Source: Thiopseudomonas alkaliphila
GTDB lineage: Bacteria; Pseudomonadota; Gammaproteobacteria; Pseudomonadales; Pseudomonadaceae
DNA: 64,000 bases
Assembly: GCF_001267175.1 (NCBI RefSeq)
Contig: NZ_CP012358.1
Coordinates: 1,820,001 to 1,884,000, forward strand
Direction of reading: 5' to 3'
In this document: positions 22,112-30,607 of the stretch, in pieces
Position numbering within the stretch: the stretch's first letter is position 1
How the letters are laid out: each line of letters starts with the position of its first letter
Translations under genes and position numbers: made by a program
Notes under the pieces: model-generated
What the model saw: the letters and a program-made list of their open reading frames with translations, nothing else
Database searches by the model: none
Told to the model about the DNA's origin: nothing

Positions 22112-24586
22112 TTAGCCCGCGAGTTTGGGCTGAAAACTGCGTAAACGCAGTGCATTAGTAATTACAAAAATACTCGAGAAGGCCATCGCCCCTGCGGCAA
22201 ATATGGGGGATAACAAGGTGCCATTGATCGGGTAAAGCACACCCGCAGCCACAGGAATCAGGGCGGTGTTATAGGCAAATGCCCAAAATAAGTTTTGTTT
22301 AATATTACGCAGCGTAGCAGCTGAAATTTGTAGCGCATTAACGACCCCAGTTAACTGACCTGACATTAGCACCACATCGGCCGCCTCAATGGCAATATCC
22401 GTACCCGTGCCAATGGCAATCCCAACTTCCGCGGTGGCGAGGGCTGGCGCATCATTGATGCCATCACCGACATAAGCTACTGGGCCGTATTGTTGCTGGA
22501 GTTGTTGTACCGCTGCGACTTTTTCTGCCGGCATAACTTCAGCAATCACTTGATCAATCCCTAGCTGTTTGGCTATGGCCTGAGCCGTATGTTGGTTATC
22601 GCCAGTAATCATGGCTACTTTTAAGCCTTTTTGATGCAGGCTGTTGATAGCTACCGGGGTGCTAGATTTAATCGGGTCAGCTACGGCAAATAATCCAGCT
22701 AACTGATTATCAACCGCCACATACATAGGCGTTTTTCCTTGATTGGCGAGGGCTGTAGCTTGCTCAGAAAAAGAATCAAGGGAAATGTTTTGTTGCCGCA
22801 TTAAGCGGTCAGCACCAATTACAATAGCGTGTTGCTCAATTGTGGCGCTAATACCCAAGCCGGTTAAGGACTGAAAATCTGTAATGGCTAGTAATTCTAG
22901 TTGTTGCGCCTGCGCCGCCTGCACAATGGCTTGCGCAACCGGATGTTCTGAGGACTGCTCAACTGAGGCCAGCCATTGCAATAGCTGATCTGCGCTAAAG
23001 CCTGGGCTGGGGATTAAGTCTGTTAAGGTCGGTTTACCTTCGGTTAGGGTACCGGTTTTATCCACCGCCACCACTTGAGTCTGTTGTAGGCTTTGCAACG
23101 CAATCCCTTGGCGAAATAAGACGCCGAGCTGCGCAGCGCGACCTGTGCCGACCATAATTGAAGTGGGGGTCGCCAATCCCATGGCGCAAGGACAGGCAAT
23201 GATTAAGACCGCAACGGCATTAACTAAGGCTAAACTTAGGGCACTGGCTGGAGCAAAGATCAGCCAAGCGAAAAAGGTTAGCAAGGCTGCGAGCATAACT
23301 GCCGGTACAAACCACGCGGTAACTTTATTAACTAAGTCTTGAATGGGCAGTTTAGCCCCTTGAGCATGCTCGACCAGCCGAATAATTTGCGCCAGTACTG
23401 TATGTTCAGTGGTTTGCTGCACCTGCATAGTTAAATGCCCAGCCTGATTCACCGTGCCACTCATTAAGCTATCACCCTGAGCTTTAGCTACCGGAATGGG
23501 CTCGCCACTGAGCATTGATTCGTCAACAAAACTAGTACCAGTTAAGACTAGGCCATCTAAGGGAATCCGCTCGCCAGGGCGAATCGCTAGCTGATCACCC
23601 AGCTGTACTTGTTCAATAGGACACTGGCTTTGCTGGCCATCGGCTTGGATCAGCCAGGCGGTTTTAGGCTGCAGCTGAACTAAGCCTTGGATCGCTGCTG
23701 AAGTATTACTTTTGGCTTTAGCTTCTAAGAAGCGACCTAAGATAATCAGAGCAATAATGACTCCGACCGCTTCGTAATACACATTCACTGTACCGCCGGG
23801 TAACAGCTGTGGGAAAAACGTAGCCACTAGGGAATAGCCAAAGGCAGCACTAGTACCCAAGGCGACTAAGGAGTTCATATCCGGTGATAAGCGCCACAGG
23901 GCTTGCCAGCCTTGCTTAAGTAGCTGACGTCCAGGAAGCAAAAGGGCAGCCGCGGCTAATAATCCTTGAATAAGCCAGAGTGTCGATTGCCCTATATTTT
24001 GATCAAGCCACTTAGCAAAGGATGGTATGAGATGTCCGCCCATTTCCAGAATAAACAGCGGCACAGCAAAGGTCAGCGCCAACCATAATTGCTGTTTGAG
24101 GTGCTGTAGCTGAGTACTGGTTTGCAGCTGTTGTTGCTGGTGAGTTGCGGTGATTGAAGCATCAGCGGTGAGCACCTGTGCGCTAAAGCCTTTTTGCTCA
24201 ATGGCTTGAATTAACTTATCCACAGCGACCTGTCCGGTACTGACCTGGGCTTGTTGGGTGGCTAAATTAACATTGGCGTGAATCACACCTGGTACTGCCA
24301 ATAAGGCGTTTTCAATGCGGCGCACACAGGAGGCGCAACTCATTCCCTCAATCGCAAGTTCCAACTGTGCAGGTTTAGGTTCAAAGCCTAATTGCTTTAA
24401 GGTGTGGATAATTTGCTCGGCAGGCACCAGTGGCTTAGCCGTGACGGTGACTTCTTGGGTAACGAGATTGGCATTAACTGAGGTAACACCAGGCAGTGTG
24501 GATAACTTACGTTCGATGCGTCCCACGCAGGAGGCGCAACTCATGCCATTAACCAAAAGGGTAAAGGGAACAGATGCTGCGTTCAT
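22112..24586 (-). CDS. copA: Cu(I)-exporting P-type ATPase CopA
   Basis: The 824-residue P1B-type ATPase exports Cu(I) across the inner membrane. It has two N-terminal heavy-metal domains with GMSCASC (Cys17/Cys20 and Cys84/Cys87), nearly identical even at DNA level. Eight membrane helices follow, with the CPC metal motif (IIACPCAMGLATPTS). Phosphorylation DKTGT, TGDN and GDGINDAPAL are all intact. Its promoter is a 19-base-spacer MerR-type element, and cueR follows it. Confidence 0.97.
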   Translation of the reverse strand: MNAASVPFTLLVNGMSCASCVGRIERKLSTLPGVTSVNANLVTQEVTVTAKPLVPAEQIIHTLKQLGFEPKPAQLELAIEGMSCASCVRRIENALLAVPGVIHANVNLATQQAQVSTGQVAVDKLIQAIEQKGFSAQVLTADASITATHQQQQLQTSTQLQHLKQQLWLALTFAVPLFILEMGGHLIPSFAKWLDQNIGQSTLWLIQGLLAAAALLLPGRQLLKQGWQALWRLSPDMNSLVALGTSAAFGYSLVATFFPQLLPGGTVNVYYEAVGVIIALIILGRFLEAKAKSNTSAAIQGLVQLQPKTAWLIQADGQQSQCPIEQVQLGDQLAIRPGERIPLDGLVLTGTSFVDESMLSGEPIPVAKAQGDSLMSGTVNQAGHLTMQVQQTTEHTVLAQIIRLVEHAQGAKLPIQDLVNKVTAWFVPAVMLAALLTFFAWLIFAPASALSLALVNAVAVLIIACPCAMGLATPTSIMVGTGRAAQLGVLFRQGIALQSLQQTQVVAVDKTGTLTEGKPTLTDLIPSPGFSADQLLQWLASVEQSSEHPVAQAIVQAAQAQQLELLAITDFQSLTGLGISATIEQHAIVIGADRLMRQQNISLDSFSEQATALANQGKTPMYVAVDNQLAGLFAVADPIKSSTPVAINSLHQKGLKVAMITGDNQHTAQAIAKQLGIDQVIAEVMPAEKVAAVQQLQQQYGPVAYVGDGINDAPALATAEVGIAIGTGTDIAIEAADVVLMSGQLTGVVNALQISAATLRNIKQNLFWAFAYNTALIPVAAGVLYPINGTLLSPIFAAGAMAFSSIFVITNALRLRSFQPKLAG

Positions 24587-24615
24587 GGGAAACTCCTTAA
24601 CTGATCATGGGGTTC

Positions 24616-24646
24616 AGGATAAAGCTTCCCATGAGGTGAAGGTCAA
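24616..24646 (-). promoter_or_regulatory. copA promoter with CueR operator
   Basis: On the minus strand TTGACC (24641-24646) and TATCCT (24616-24621) are 19 bases apart, the long spacer typical of MerR-type promoters. Between them is the imperfect dyad ACCTTCA-N7-GGAAGCT (24623-24643), close to the CueR consensus ACCTTCC-N7-GGAAGGT. The -35 box overlaps the last codon and stop of the upstream gene. Confidence 0.9.
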
Positions 24647-25176
24647 GTATTAAACGAGCCAAGGATAGATAAATGTTGCCGAGTGGCAGCTAATAGCTCG
24701 CTGGAAAGTTCTGCCTTAAAAAACACTAATGTTCCTGCCCGAGGTTGAATATCATGGCTGCGTTGTGCGGATAAGTGTAAGCGTAGCTCACCAGCAAACT
24801 CTGGTAACCAGCCATCATTGAGTAATAACACGCTATTGATAGCCGCTGTCGGTGCGCTAGGGAGTGAAAGGGCAGGTGCTGAGCTTGGTCTGCAGCAAAA
24901 ATAGCTGTGGTAATGAGTCAGCGATAGTGCAAGGTGCTGACTAAAGGTCTGCTGCAGCTTGTGCATAATTGCTAGGTAGCGCGCTATAGCGGGACTCTGA
25001 TTGCTTTGCAGTGAAAATTCAGCTGAGAAGTCAGCCGTTTGTGCAAAGCGTTGGCACTCTTTGGCCAGTTCAGTGGTCAGATCAACCGGCATAAATACAT
25101 TTTGTTGCGACCAACCATGGCTGGCTAAGTCATCGGCAACTCGAATAAATAAAGGGTGGGGCGCAACAGTATTCAT
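24643..25176 (-). CDS. 2OG-Fe(II) oxygenase-like protein lacking the iron-binding residues
   Basis: A 177-residue protein; the ATG at 25176 has GAGAGA upstream. The strand order resembles the SM-20/prolyl-hydroxylase family: INSVLLLNDGWLPEFAGELRLHL, then IQPRAGTLVFFKAELSSELLAATRQHLSILGSF. In active members the first iron-binding motif is H-x-D, before the VLYLN strand, and the second His begins HEVLP. Here the first site reads SLPSAPTAAINS and the second begins SELL, so the facial triad is absent, while the 2OG-contacting Arg (ATRQ) remains. I infer a non-catalytic descendant. Its 3' end overlaps the copA promoter. Confidence 0.6.
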   Translation of the reverse strand: MNTVAPHPLFIRVADDLASHGWSQQNVFMPVDLTTELAKECQRFAQTADFSAEFSLQSNQSPAIARYLAIMHKLQQTFSQHLALSLTHYHSYFCCRPSSAPALSLPSAPTAAINSVLLLNDGWLPEFAGELRLHLSAQRSHDIQPRAGTLVFFKAELSSELLAATRQHLSILGSFNT

Positions 25177-25202
25177 TGGGTTCTCTCGTAGGTATTTAAT
25201 TA

Positions 25203-25976
25203 ATGATGCAACCTTTTTCAACTTTACGCTTAACATCTAGCTGGACTCAGTCGTGGCGCGCACTGGTACTAACGCTAGGTGGTTTAATGAGCAGTTCAGC
25301 CTTGGCCGACACTGTGGAGCAACTCTATCAACAGGCGGGCTGGGCACAACAGCGCACGCATTTTACCCAAGCTTTACAGCATACGCAGCAAGGCTTTAAG
25401 GGCAGTTTACCCGAGGTGGTTTATCAGGCTTTGTTAGAAAATAGTAATCAGCGCTTTGCGCCTGATAAGTTACGCCAGCAAGCGCTTAATACACTGCGCA
25501 GTCAACTTACTCAGGCAGATCCGGCATTAGCATTTTTTAGTAGTCCGTTAGGGCGTAAAGTAGTGGCAGCTGAAACCACGGCGACATCACCGTCCACCTT
25601 ACGTCAATATCAACAAGGAATTCCCAAGCAGCCATTAGAAGTTTCGCGTCAGCTAGTATTGCGCCAGCTAGGTGAGCATATTCCTTTTGCCGAGGCGGGA
25701 GCCGAAGTGGCGCTGGCGCTAAGTAGTGTAGCCGCTAGTAGCTTAACCCAGATGATTCCTGGGGTATTTAGCTCAGCCCAGACTAATGATTTACTGGGTT
25801 CACAGCGGCAACATCTAGTTCAGCAAATGAATCAAGATTTAGATAATACGTTAGCCTTGGTTTATCGAGACTTAAGTGACGAAGAGTTAGAGCAATACTT
25901 GGCTTTTGCTCAGTCAGCCAGTGGTCAAGCCTATTTTAGCGCGGCCTTAAAAGCGGTACAGGCAGCGCTGCATTAA
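25203..25976 (+). CDS. Exported DUF2059-like protein
   Basis: A 257-residue protein with a long N-terminal signal peptide ending SSSALADT (about residue 36). It is otherwise alpha-helical and glutamine-rich. The C-terminal part (DLSDEELEQYLAFAQSASGQAYFSAALKAV) resembles DUF2059, whose function is unknown. Either of two adjacent ATG codons (25203 or 25206) could be used; AGGT lies about 9 bases upstream. Only 26 bases separate it from the divergent gene at 25176, so each promoter must lie partly inside the other gene. Its stop is 1 base from the convergent zinc-ribbon pseudogene. Confidence 0.7.
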   Translation: MMQPFSTLRLTSSWTQSWRALVLTLGGLMSSSALADTVEQLYQQAGWAQQRTHFTQALQHTQQGFKGSLPEVVYQALLENSNQRFAPDKLRQQALNTLRSQLTQADPALAFFSSPLGRKVVAAETTATSPSTLRQYQQGIPKQPLEVSRQLVLRQLGEHIPFAEAGAEVALALSSVAASSLTQMIPGVFSSAQTNDLLGSQRQHLVQQMNQDLDNTLALVYRDLSDEELEQYLAFAQSASGQAYFSAALKAVQAALH

Positions 25977-25977
25977 G

Positions 25978-26172
25978 TTAACGCTGAAACAGCTTACCCC
26001 ACAGCTTAGCCAGAGGATTAGCGCGCTCGGTGCTAAGCTGTGGATTGCCACATTTTGGGCACTTAGAAAACACGGTATGGCCTTCAATTACAGCATCTGA
26101 TTACGGCTGTACGGTTTGCTGCCACTGACATTGGTGGCAGCGGTAAGTGAGGGCTGGGGGCGCAATAGGCAT
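25978..26172 (-). pseudogene. Small zinc-ribbon protein gene interrupted by an in-frame TAA
   Basis: Reading from the ATG at 26172, with AGGAG 7 bases upstream, gives MPIAPPALTYRCHQCQWQQ up to codon 23. A TAA follows at 26101-26103 as codon 24. The same frame then continues for 40 codons (VFSKCPKCGNPQLSTERANP... ending LFQR) to a natural stop at 25978. Two CxxC knuckles, one on each side of the stop, form a zinc ribbon of about 64 residues like small pseudomonad proteins. The intact start signal and single defect suggest a recent nonsense mutation or a base-calling error. Confidence 0.75.
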
Positions 26173-26201
26173 GGACGACTCCTACTAAGTGCTATGCGAG
26201 T

Positions 26202-27116
26202 TTACTTTTTGGCTGGGGCAAGGGCGCGCTGATTGCGTTTAAAGGTACGCCATAAATCAAAACTGTAAATCACTAAGGCTACCCAGATACAACCAAAGGC
26301 CAGCATTGAGGTAGTAGAAAATTGCTCGTTATAGATAAAGATGGCTTGGAGCAAAACTAAAGTTGGCGCAATGTACTGCAAAAATGCCAGCGATGCATAG
26401 GGAATAGTGCGGGCAGCCATGTTAAAACAGATCAATGGAATCAAGGTCACTGGCCCTGCGGCAATCAGCCAAAAGGTTTCTGCTTGGCTAAAAAAGCTTA
26501 GCCCTTGGTGGGTGCTATTCGGGTAAAACACCAACCAAGCCAAGGTAATAGGAATTAACAACCACGTCTCAATTGCCAGTCCTGGTAGCGCATCGACCGG
26601 TGCTTGCTTACGTAATAAGCCATAAAAGCCAAAGCTAAAGGCCAGCACTAACGATACCCAAGGCAAGGCGCCTAGTTGCCAGACTTGAATAGCCACACCG
26701 AGTGCTGCAAAGCCCATGGCAAACCACTCTGTTTTACGCAGACGCTCGCCTAAAAACAGCATGCCTAACAGCACGTTGACCAAGGGATTAATGTAATAAC
26801 CGAGGCTGGCTTCAACCATACGATCATGGTTAACCGCCCATACATACAGCAACCAGTTACAGGCAATTAACAGCCCAGATAAAGCCAGCACACCAATCCG
26901 TTTAGGATGCTGGCGCAATTCTTGCCACCAGTGTGGATGTTTCCATATCAGTAACAGTAGCCCTGCACCAATTGCCGACCACAACACACGGTGAGCAATG
27001 ACTTCAATGGCGGGTACTGCTTCGAGATTTTTGAAAAATAAGGGGAATAACCCCCATAACACATAAGCCAACAGACCTAATAAATAGCCTTGTTTGGTTG
27101 AGAGTGGCGCTTGCAT
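26202..27116 (-). CDS. rarD: RarD/EamA-family transporter
   Basis: A 304-residue inner-membrane protein with about ten helices and the RarD N-terminus KQGYLLGLLAYVLWGLFPLFFK. The repeated EamA fold is visible in the two halves. The segment ASLGYYINPLVNVLLGMLFLGERL is characteristic. RarD proteins are annotated as chloramphenicol-sensitive or drug/metabolite transporters, but the natural substrate is unknown. It is in line with the downstream zinc-ribbon pseudogene. Confidence 0.9.
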   Translation of the reverse strand: MQAPLSTKQGYLLGLLAYVLWGLFPLFFKNLEAVPAIEVIAHRVLWSAIGAGLLLLIWKHPHWWQELRQHPKRIGVLALSGLLIACNWLLYVWAVNHDRMVEASLGYYINPLVNVLLGMLFLGERLRKTEWFAMGFAALGVAIQVWQLGALPWVSLVLAFSFGFYGLLRKQAPVDALPGLAIETWLLIPITLAWLVFYPNSTHQGLSFFSQAETFWLIAAGPVTLIPLICFNMAARTIPYASLAFLQYIAPTLVLLQAIFIYNEQFSTTSMLAFGCIWVALVIYSFDLWRTFKRNQRALAPAKK

Positions 27117-27174
27117 AAGATTAGCCTGCTAATAAATAGTGCTAGCTTAACAAAGCGTCAGATTTTTGGGCGAT

Positions 27175-27729
27175 TCAAGGCGAACTATTTTCCTGATGGG
27201 CTTCAGCAAGGTACTGATCTTTTAAGTTCACGTAGTTCTGCGCTGTGTACTGTAAAAAAGCGTATTCTTGCTCGGTAAGGGCGCGTACCGCTTGAGCTGT
27301 ATTACCTTTATAAACAAAACCGCTGGCTAAGCGTTTATTCGGTGGCACTAGACTTCCGGCAGCTAAAATCAATTGATCTTCAAGGATCGCACCATCCATC
27401 ACCGTTGCATTCATCCCAATTAGTACCTGATTGCCAATACGACAGCCATGGAGTAGGGCTTGATGGCCAATGGTCACGTAATCGCCAATGATTAACGGCT
27501 GTCCTGCACCGGTAAAAGGGCCCGCATGGGTGATATGCAATACACTGCCATCTTGAATACTGCAGCCTTTGCCTATACGTATACTGTGCATATCCCCTCG
27601 AATCACTGCCATGGGCCAGACCGAGCAATCGTCTCCTAAGTGAACATCGCCAATCACTACGGCACTGGGATCAATCATCACCCGCTGGCCTAAGCGAGGA
27701 GTACAATTTTGAAATGAACGCAAAGGCAT
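27175..27729 (-). CDS. Gamma-class carbonic anhydrase family protein
   Basis: A 184-residue left-handed beta-helix protein. The ATG at 27729 has AGGAGAA about 6 bases upstream and is preferred over 27753. Hexapeptide repeats run from VVIGDVHLGDDCSVWPMAVIRGD to NATVMDGAILEDQL. Candidate zinc histidines are in SVLHITH and in IGHQALLHGC. It is of the YrdA/PaaY type. Carbonic anhydrase activity has been shown for only some members, so the substrate is uncertain. Confidence 0.9.
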   Translation of the reverse strand: MPLRSFQNCTPRLGQRVMIDPSAVVIGDVHLGDDCSVWPMAVIRGDMHSIRIGKGCSIQDGSVLHITHAGPFTGAGQPLIIGDYVTIGHQALLHGCRIGNQVLIGMNATVMDGAILEDQLILAAGSLVPPNKRLASGFVYKGNTAQAVRALTEQEYAFLQYTAQNYVNLKDQYLAEAHQENSSP

Positions 27730-27835
27730 ATGGCTTCTCCTAACGGGGTACACTAGTTAACGATTAAACCTGTAACTGGGCGTAGCACAGCGTAAAACGA
27801 TCCAGTACAGCATGAATTATTTTAAGGCAGAGATT

Positions 27836-29881
27836 ATGACTACAGAGCTTAACCCATTACTTCAAGACTTTGATTTACCCCCATACTCACAGATTCGTCC
27901 AGAGCATGTGCAGCCAGCGATTGAGCAGATTTTAGCCGAGAGTCGTCAGGCCATTGCTAAGTTGTTGCCGCAGCAACAGCCTACTTGGGAATCGTTAATT
28001 CAGCCGATGGATGAGTTAGGGGCAAGGCTAAATCGGGCGTGGAGTCCGGTGAGCCATTTAAATGCGGTATGCAATAATCCTGAGTTGCGTGCCGCCTATG
28101 AAGCCTGCTTACCCTTGTTATCAGAGTTCTCGACGGAGCTTGGGCAAAATAAACAGCTTTTTGAGGCCTATCAAGCCCTAGCTAAGAGTCCAGCGGCGAG
28201 TGAGTTTGCCCAAGCGCAAAGCACTATTTTACAAAATGAACTACGTGACTTTCATTTGTCGGGAATTGATTTACCCACAGAGCAGCAACACCGTTATGGT
28301 GAGATACAAATGCAGCTCTCCGAGCTGACCAGCCAGTTCGCTAACCAGCTGCTGGATGCTACCCAAGCCTGGACCAAGCACATTACCGATGAAGCTGAGC
28401 TAGCCGGCATCACCGACTCAGCCAAAGCCCAGATGGCGGAAGCGGCGAAAGCTAAAAACTTAGACGGTTGGTTAATTACCCTAGAATTTCCTAGCTACTA
28501 TGCGGTGATTACCTATGCCGATAATCGCCAGTTGCGTGAGGAAATTTATCGAGCCTACGCTACTCGTGCTTCTGATCAAGGGCCTAATGCCGGACAGTTT
28601 GATAACGGCCCAGTGATGGAGCAAATTCTGACGTTACGCGCAGAACTGGCCAAATTATTAGGTTTTGCCAATTACAGTGAGCTGTCGTTGGCGACCAAAA
28701 TGGCGGAAACCAATCAGCAAGTGCTGGATTTTCTGCACGACTTAGCCAGCCGTAGTTTACCCTTTGCCAAGCAAGATCTAGCCGAGCTGAAAGCCTTTGC
28801 CCAAGAGCAAGGCTGCGCTGAATTTCAAGTATGGGATATGAGCTATTACAGCGAAAAACTGCGCCAGCAAAAGTACAGCATCAGCCAAGAAGAACTGCGC
28901 GCGTACTTTCCAATTGATACCGTGCTTAATGGCATGTTTGAGATTGTTCAGCGGTTGTTTGGAATTGAGATTCAAGAAGTCACGGACTTTGATCGCTGGC
29001 ACCCAGAAGTTCGCTTGTTTGAGATTCAAGAAAATGGCCAGCGTTTAGGGCGTTTCTTTTTTGACTTGTATGCGCGGGCGAATAAGCGCGGTGGCGCCTG
29101 GATGGATGGCGCCCGTGATCAGTACCGCAATGCCCAAGGCGAGCTCATCACCCCAGTGGCCAATTTGGTGTGTAACTTTACGCCAGCGGTAGAAGGCCAA
29201 CCGGCGCTGCTAACCCATGATGAAGTCACCACCTTGTTCCACGAGTTTGGTCATGGGCTGCACCATATGCTGACAGAGATTGAGTTCTCTGGCGTTTCTG
29301 GAATTAACGGCGTGGCGTGGGATGCGGTCGAGTTACCTAGCCAATTTATGGAAAACTGGTGCTGGGAGCCCGAGGGCTTAGCGCTGATTTCTGCCCATTA
29401 CCAAACCGGCGAAGCTTTACCTAAAGCCTTACTGGATAAGATGCTGGCGGCGAAAAACTTCCACTCCGGTTTAATGATGGTGCGCCAGTTGGAGTTTTCG
29501 TTATTTGATTTTGAACTGCACGCAACCCACGGTGATGGCCGTAGTGTGCTAGAGGTGTTAAATCAAGTGCGCGAGCAGGTTGCCGTTAGTGTTCCGCCCG
29601 CTTGGAACCGTTTTGCTAATAGCTTTGCCCATATTTTTGCCGGCGGTTATGCGGCAGGTTATTACAGTTACAAATGGGCTGAGGTGTTATCAGCCGATGC
29701 TTTCTCACGTTTTGAAGAAGAAGGTATTTTAAACCCAGCCACTGGCCGAGCTTTCCGCCAAGCGATTTTAGCCCGTGGTGGCTCCTTAGCGCCGATGGAT
29801 TTGTTTGTTGATTTCCGTGGTCGTAAACCTTCAATTGATGCATTATTGCGTCACAGTGGTTTAACTACCCAAGCCGCTTGA
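27836..29881 (+). CDS. prlC: Oligopeptidase A (M3 metallopeptidase)
   Basis: A 681-residue cytosolic zinc peptidase that degrades short peptides, including cleaved signal peptides. The zinc motif HEFGH lies at residues 469-473 (TLFHEFGHGLHHML), with the third ligand in the following helix. The sequence MTTELNPLLQDFDLPPYSQI matches the usual N-terminus, so the ATG at 27836 was chosen over 27812. It is followed by a YheV-like gene in the same direction. Confidence 0.96.
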   Translation: MTTELNPLLQDFDLPPYSQIRPEHVQPAIEQILAESRQAIAKLLPQQQPTWESLIQPMDELGARLNRAWSPVSHLNAVCNNPELRAAYEACLPLLSEFSTELGQNKQLFEAYQALAKSPAASEFAQAQSTILQNELRDFHLSGIDLPTEQQHRYGEIQMQLSELTSQFANQLLDATQAWTKHITDEAELAGITDSAKAQMAEAAKAKNLDGWLITLEFPSYYAVITYADNRQLREEIYRAYATRASDQGPNAGQFDNGPVMEQILTLRAELAKLLGFANYSELSLATKMAETNQQVLDFLHDLASRSLPFAKQDLAELKAFAQEQGCAEFQVWDMSYYSEKLRQQKYSISQEELRAYFPIDTVLNGMFEIVQRLFGIEIQEVTDFDRWHPEVRLFEIQENGQRLGRFFFDLYARANKRGGAWMDGARDQYRNAQGELITPVANLVCNFTPAVEGQPALLTHDEVTTLFHEFGHGLHHMLTEIEFSGVSGINGVAWDAVELPSQFMENWCWEPEGLALISAHYQTGEALPKALLDKMLAAKNFHSGLMMVRQLEFSLFDFELHATHGDGRSVLEVLNQVREQVAVSVPPAWNRFANSFAHIFAGGYAAGYYSYKWAEVLSADAFSRFEEEGILNPATGRAFRQAILARGGSLAPMDLFVDFRGRKPSIDALLRHSGLTTQAA

Positions 29882-29904
29882 TGAGAATTAACAACGGAAC
29901 CAGC

Positions 29905-30177
29905 ATGACAACTTCAGTAGTAAAGCGCTTTATTGCTGGCGCAGTATGCCCAGCCTGTGAAGTGCAAGATGGTGTAAGAATGTGGCAAGAGCAGGGCGTA
30001 CAGCATCGTGACTGTGTGCACTGCGGCTACGGGGATACGCTGAATGCCCAAGGTAATGCGATACCGAAAGAGCTGCCAACCCGTGTGTCTAGTCAGGCCA
30101 CGGTTAAGCCGGCGCCTAGTAGTCAGGCACTGCAGTTTTTTCCCAATCCTAAGTTAGCTAAGAAAACCGCAGAATAA
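29905..30177 (+). CDS. yheV: YheV-like zinc-ribbon protein
   Basis: A 90-residue protein starting MTTSVVKRFIAGAVCPACEVQDGVRMW, with the knuckles CPAC and CVHCGYGD forming a zinc ribbon. YheV sits next to prlC in many gammaproteobacteria, including E. coli, and its role is unknown. The ATG at 29905 fits the family start; an earlier TTG at 29878 overlaps the prlC stop. The tail (about residues 60-90) is low-complexity. Confidence 0.9.
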   Translation: MTTSVVKRFIAGAVCPACEVQDGVRMWQEQGVQHRDCVHCGYGDTLNAQGNAIPKELPTRVSSQATVKPAPSSQALQFFPNPKLAKKTAE

Positions 30178-30192
30178 CCACAAATAATACAC

Positions 30193-30227
30193 AGCTAAGC
30201 GCGGCGAAAGCCGCTTAGCTCTTCCTT
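30193..30227 (+). terminator. Probable terminator after the prlC-yheV pair
   Basis: AGCTAAGC and GCCGCTTAGCT form a strong stem with a small bulge and a GAAA-type loop, followed by CTTCCTTT. The T-run is imperfect. Confidence 0.65.
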
Positions 30228-30305
30228 TGTCGACGGTTATTTTTTAGACTAGGCGCCTTGTGTGCTTATACTTGAGCGCCGTTTGTATAATTTAAGAGGA
30301 ACACT

Positions 30306-30560
30306 ATGGCCCGCGTAACAGTTGAAGATTGCCTTGAAAATGTTGATAACCGTTTTGAACTGGTGATGTTAGCCAGTAAACGTGCACGTCAATTAGCTAC
30401 AGGCGGCCAAGAGCCAAAGGTGCCTTTAGAAAATGATAAGCCGACAGTATTAGCTTTACGTGAAATTGCCGAAGGCTTAGTGGATAAAGAGATTGTGGCT
30501 GCAGAAGAGGCCATGATGGACGAACAGCCTATTTTTGCTGCCTTTGACACTGAACGTTAA
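30306..30560 (+). CDS. rpoZ: RNA polymerase subunit omega
   Basis: The 84-residue omega subunit begins [30 protein letters not shown], the family signature, and helps assemble the beta' subunit. AGAGGA lies 7 bases before the start and a TATAAT -10 box is at 30286-30291. It precedes spoT as in Pseudomonas and E. coli, but gmk, which normally precedes it, lies 8 kb away on the other strand. Confidence 0.97.
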   Translation: MARVTVEDCLENVDNRFELVMLASKRARQLATGGQEPKVPLENDKPTVLALREIAEGLVDKEIVAAEEAMMDEQPIFAAFDTER

Positions 30561-30607
30561 TTTATGGGCAGTAAGGTTGCGAGTCAGTTAATCGTAAGGG
30601 GGGTGTT

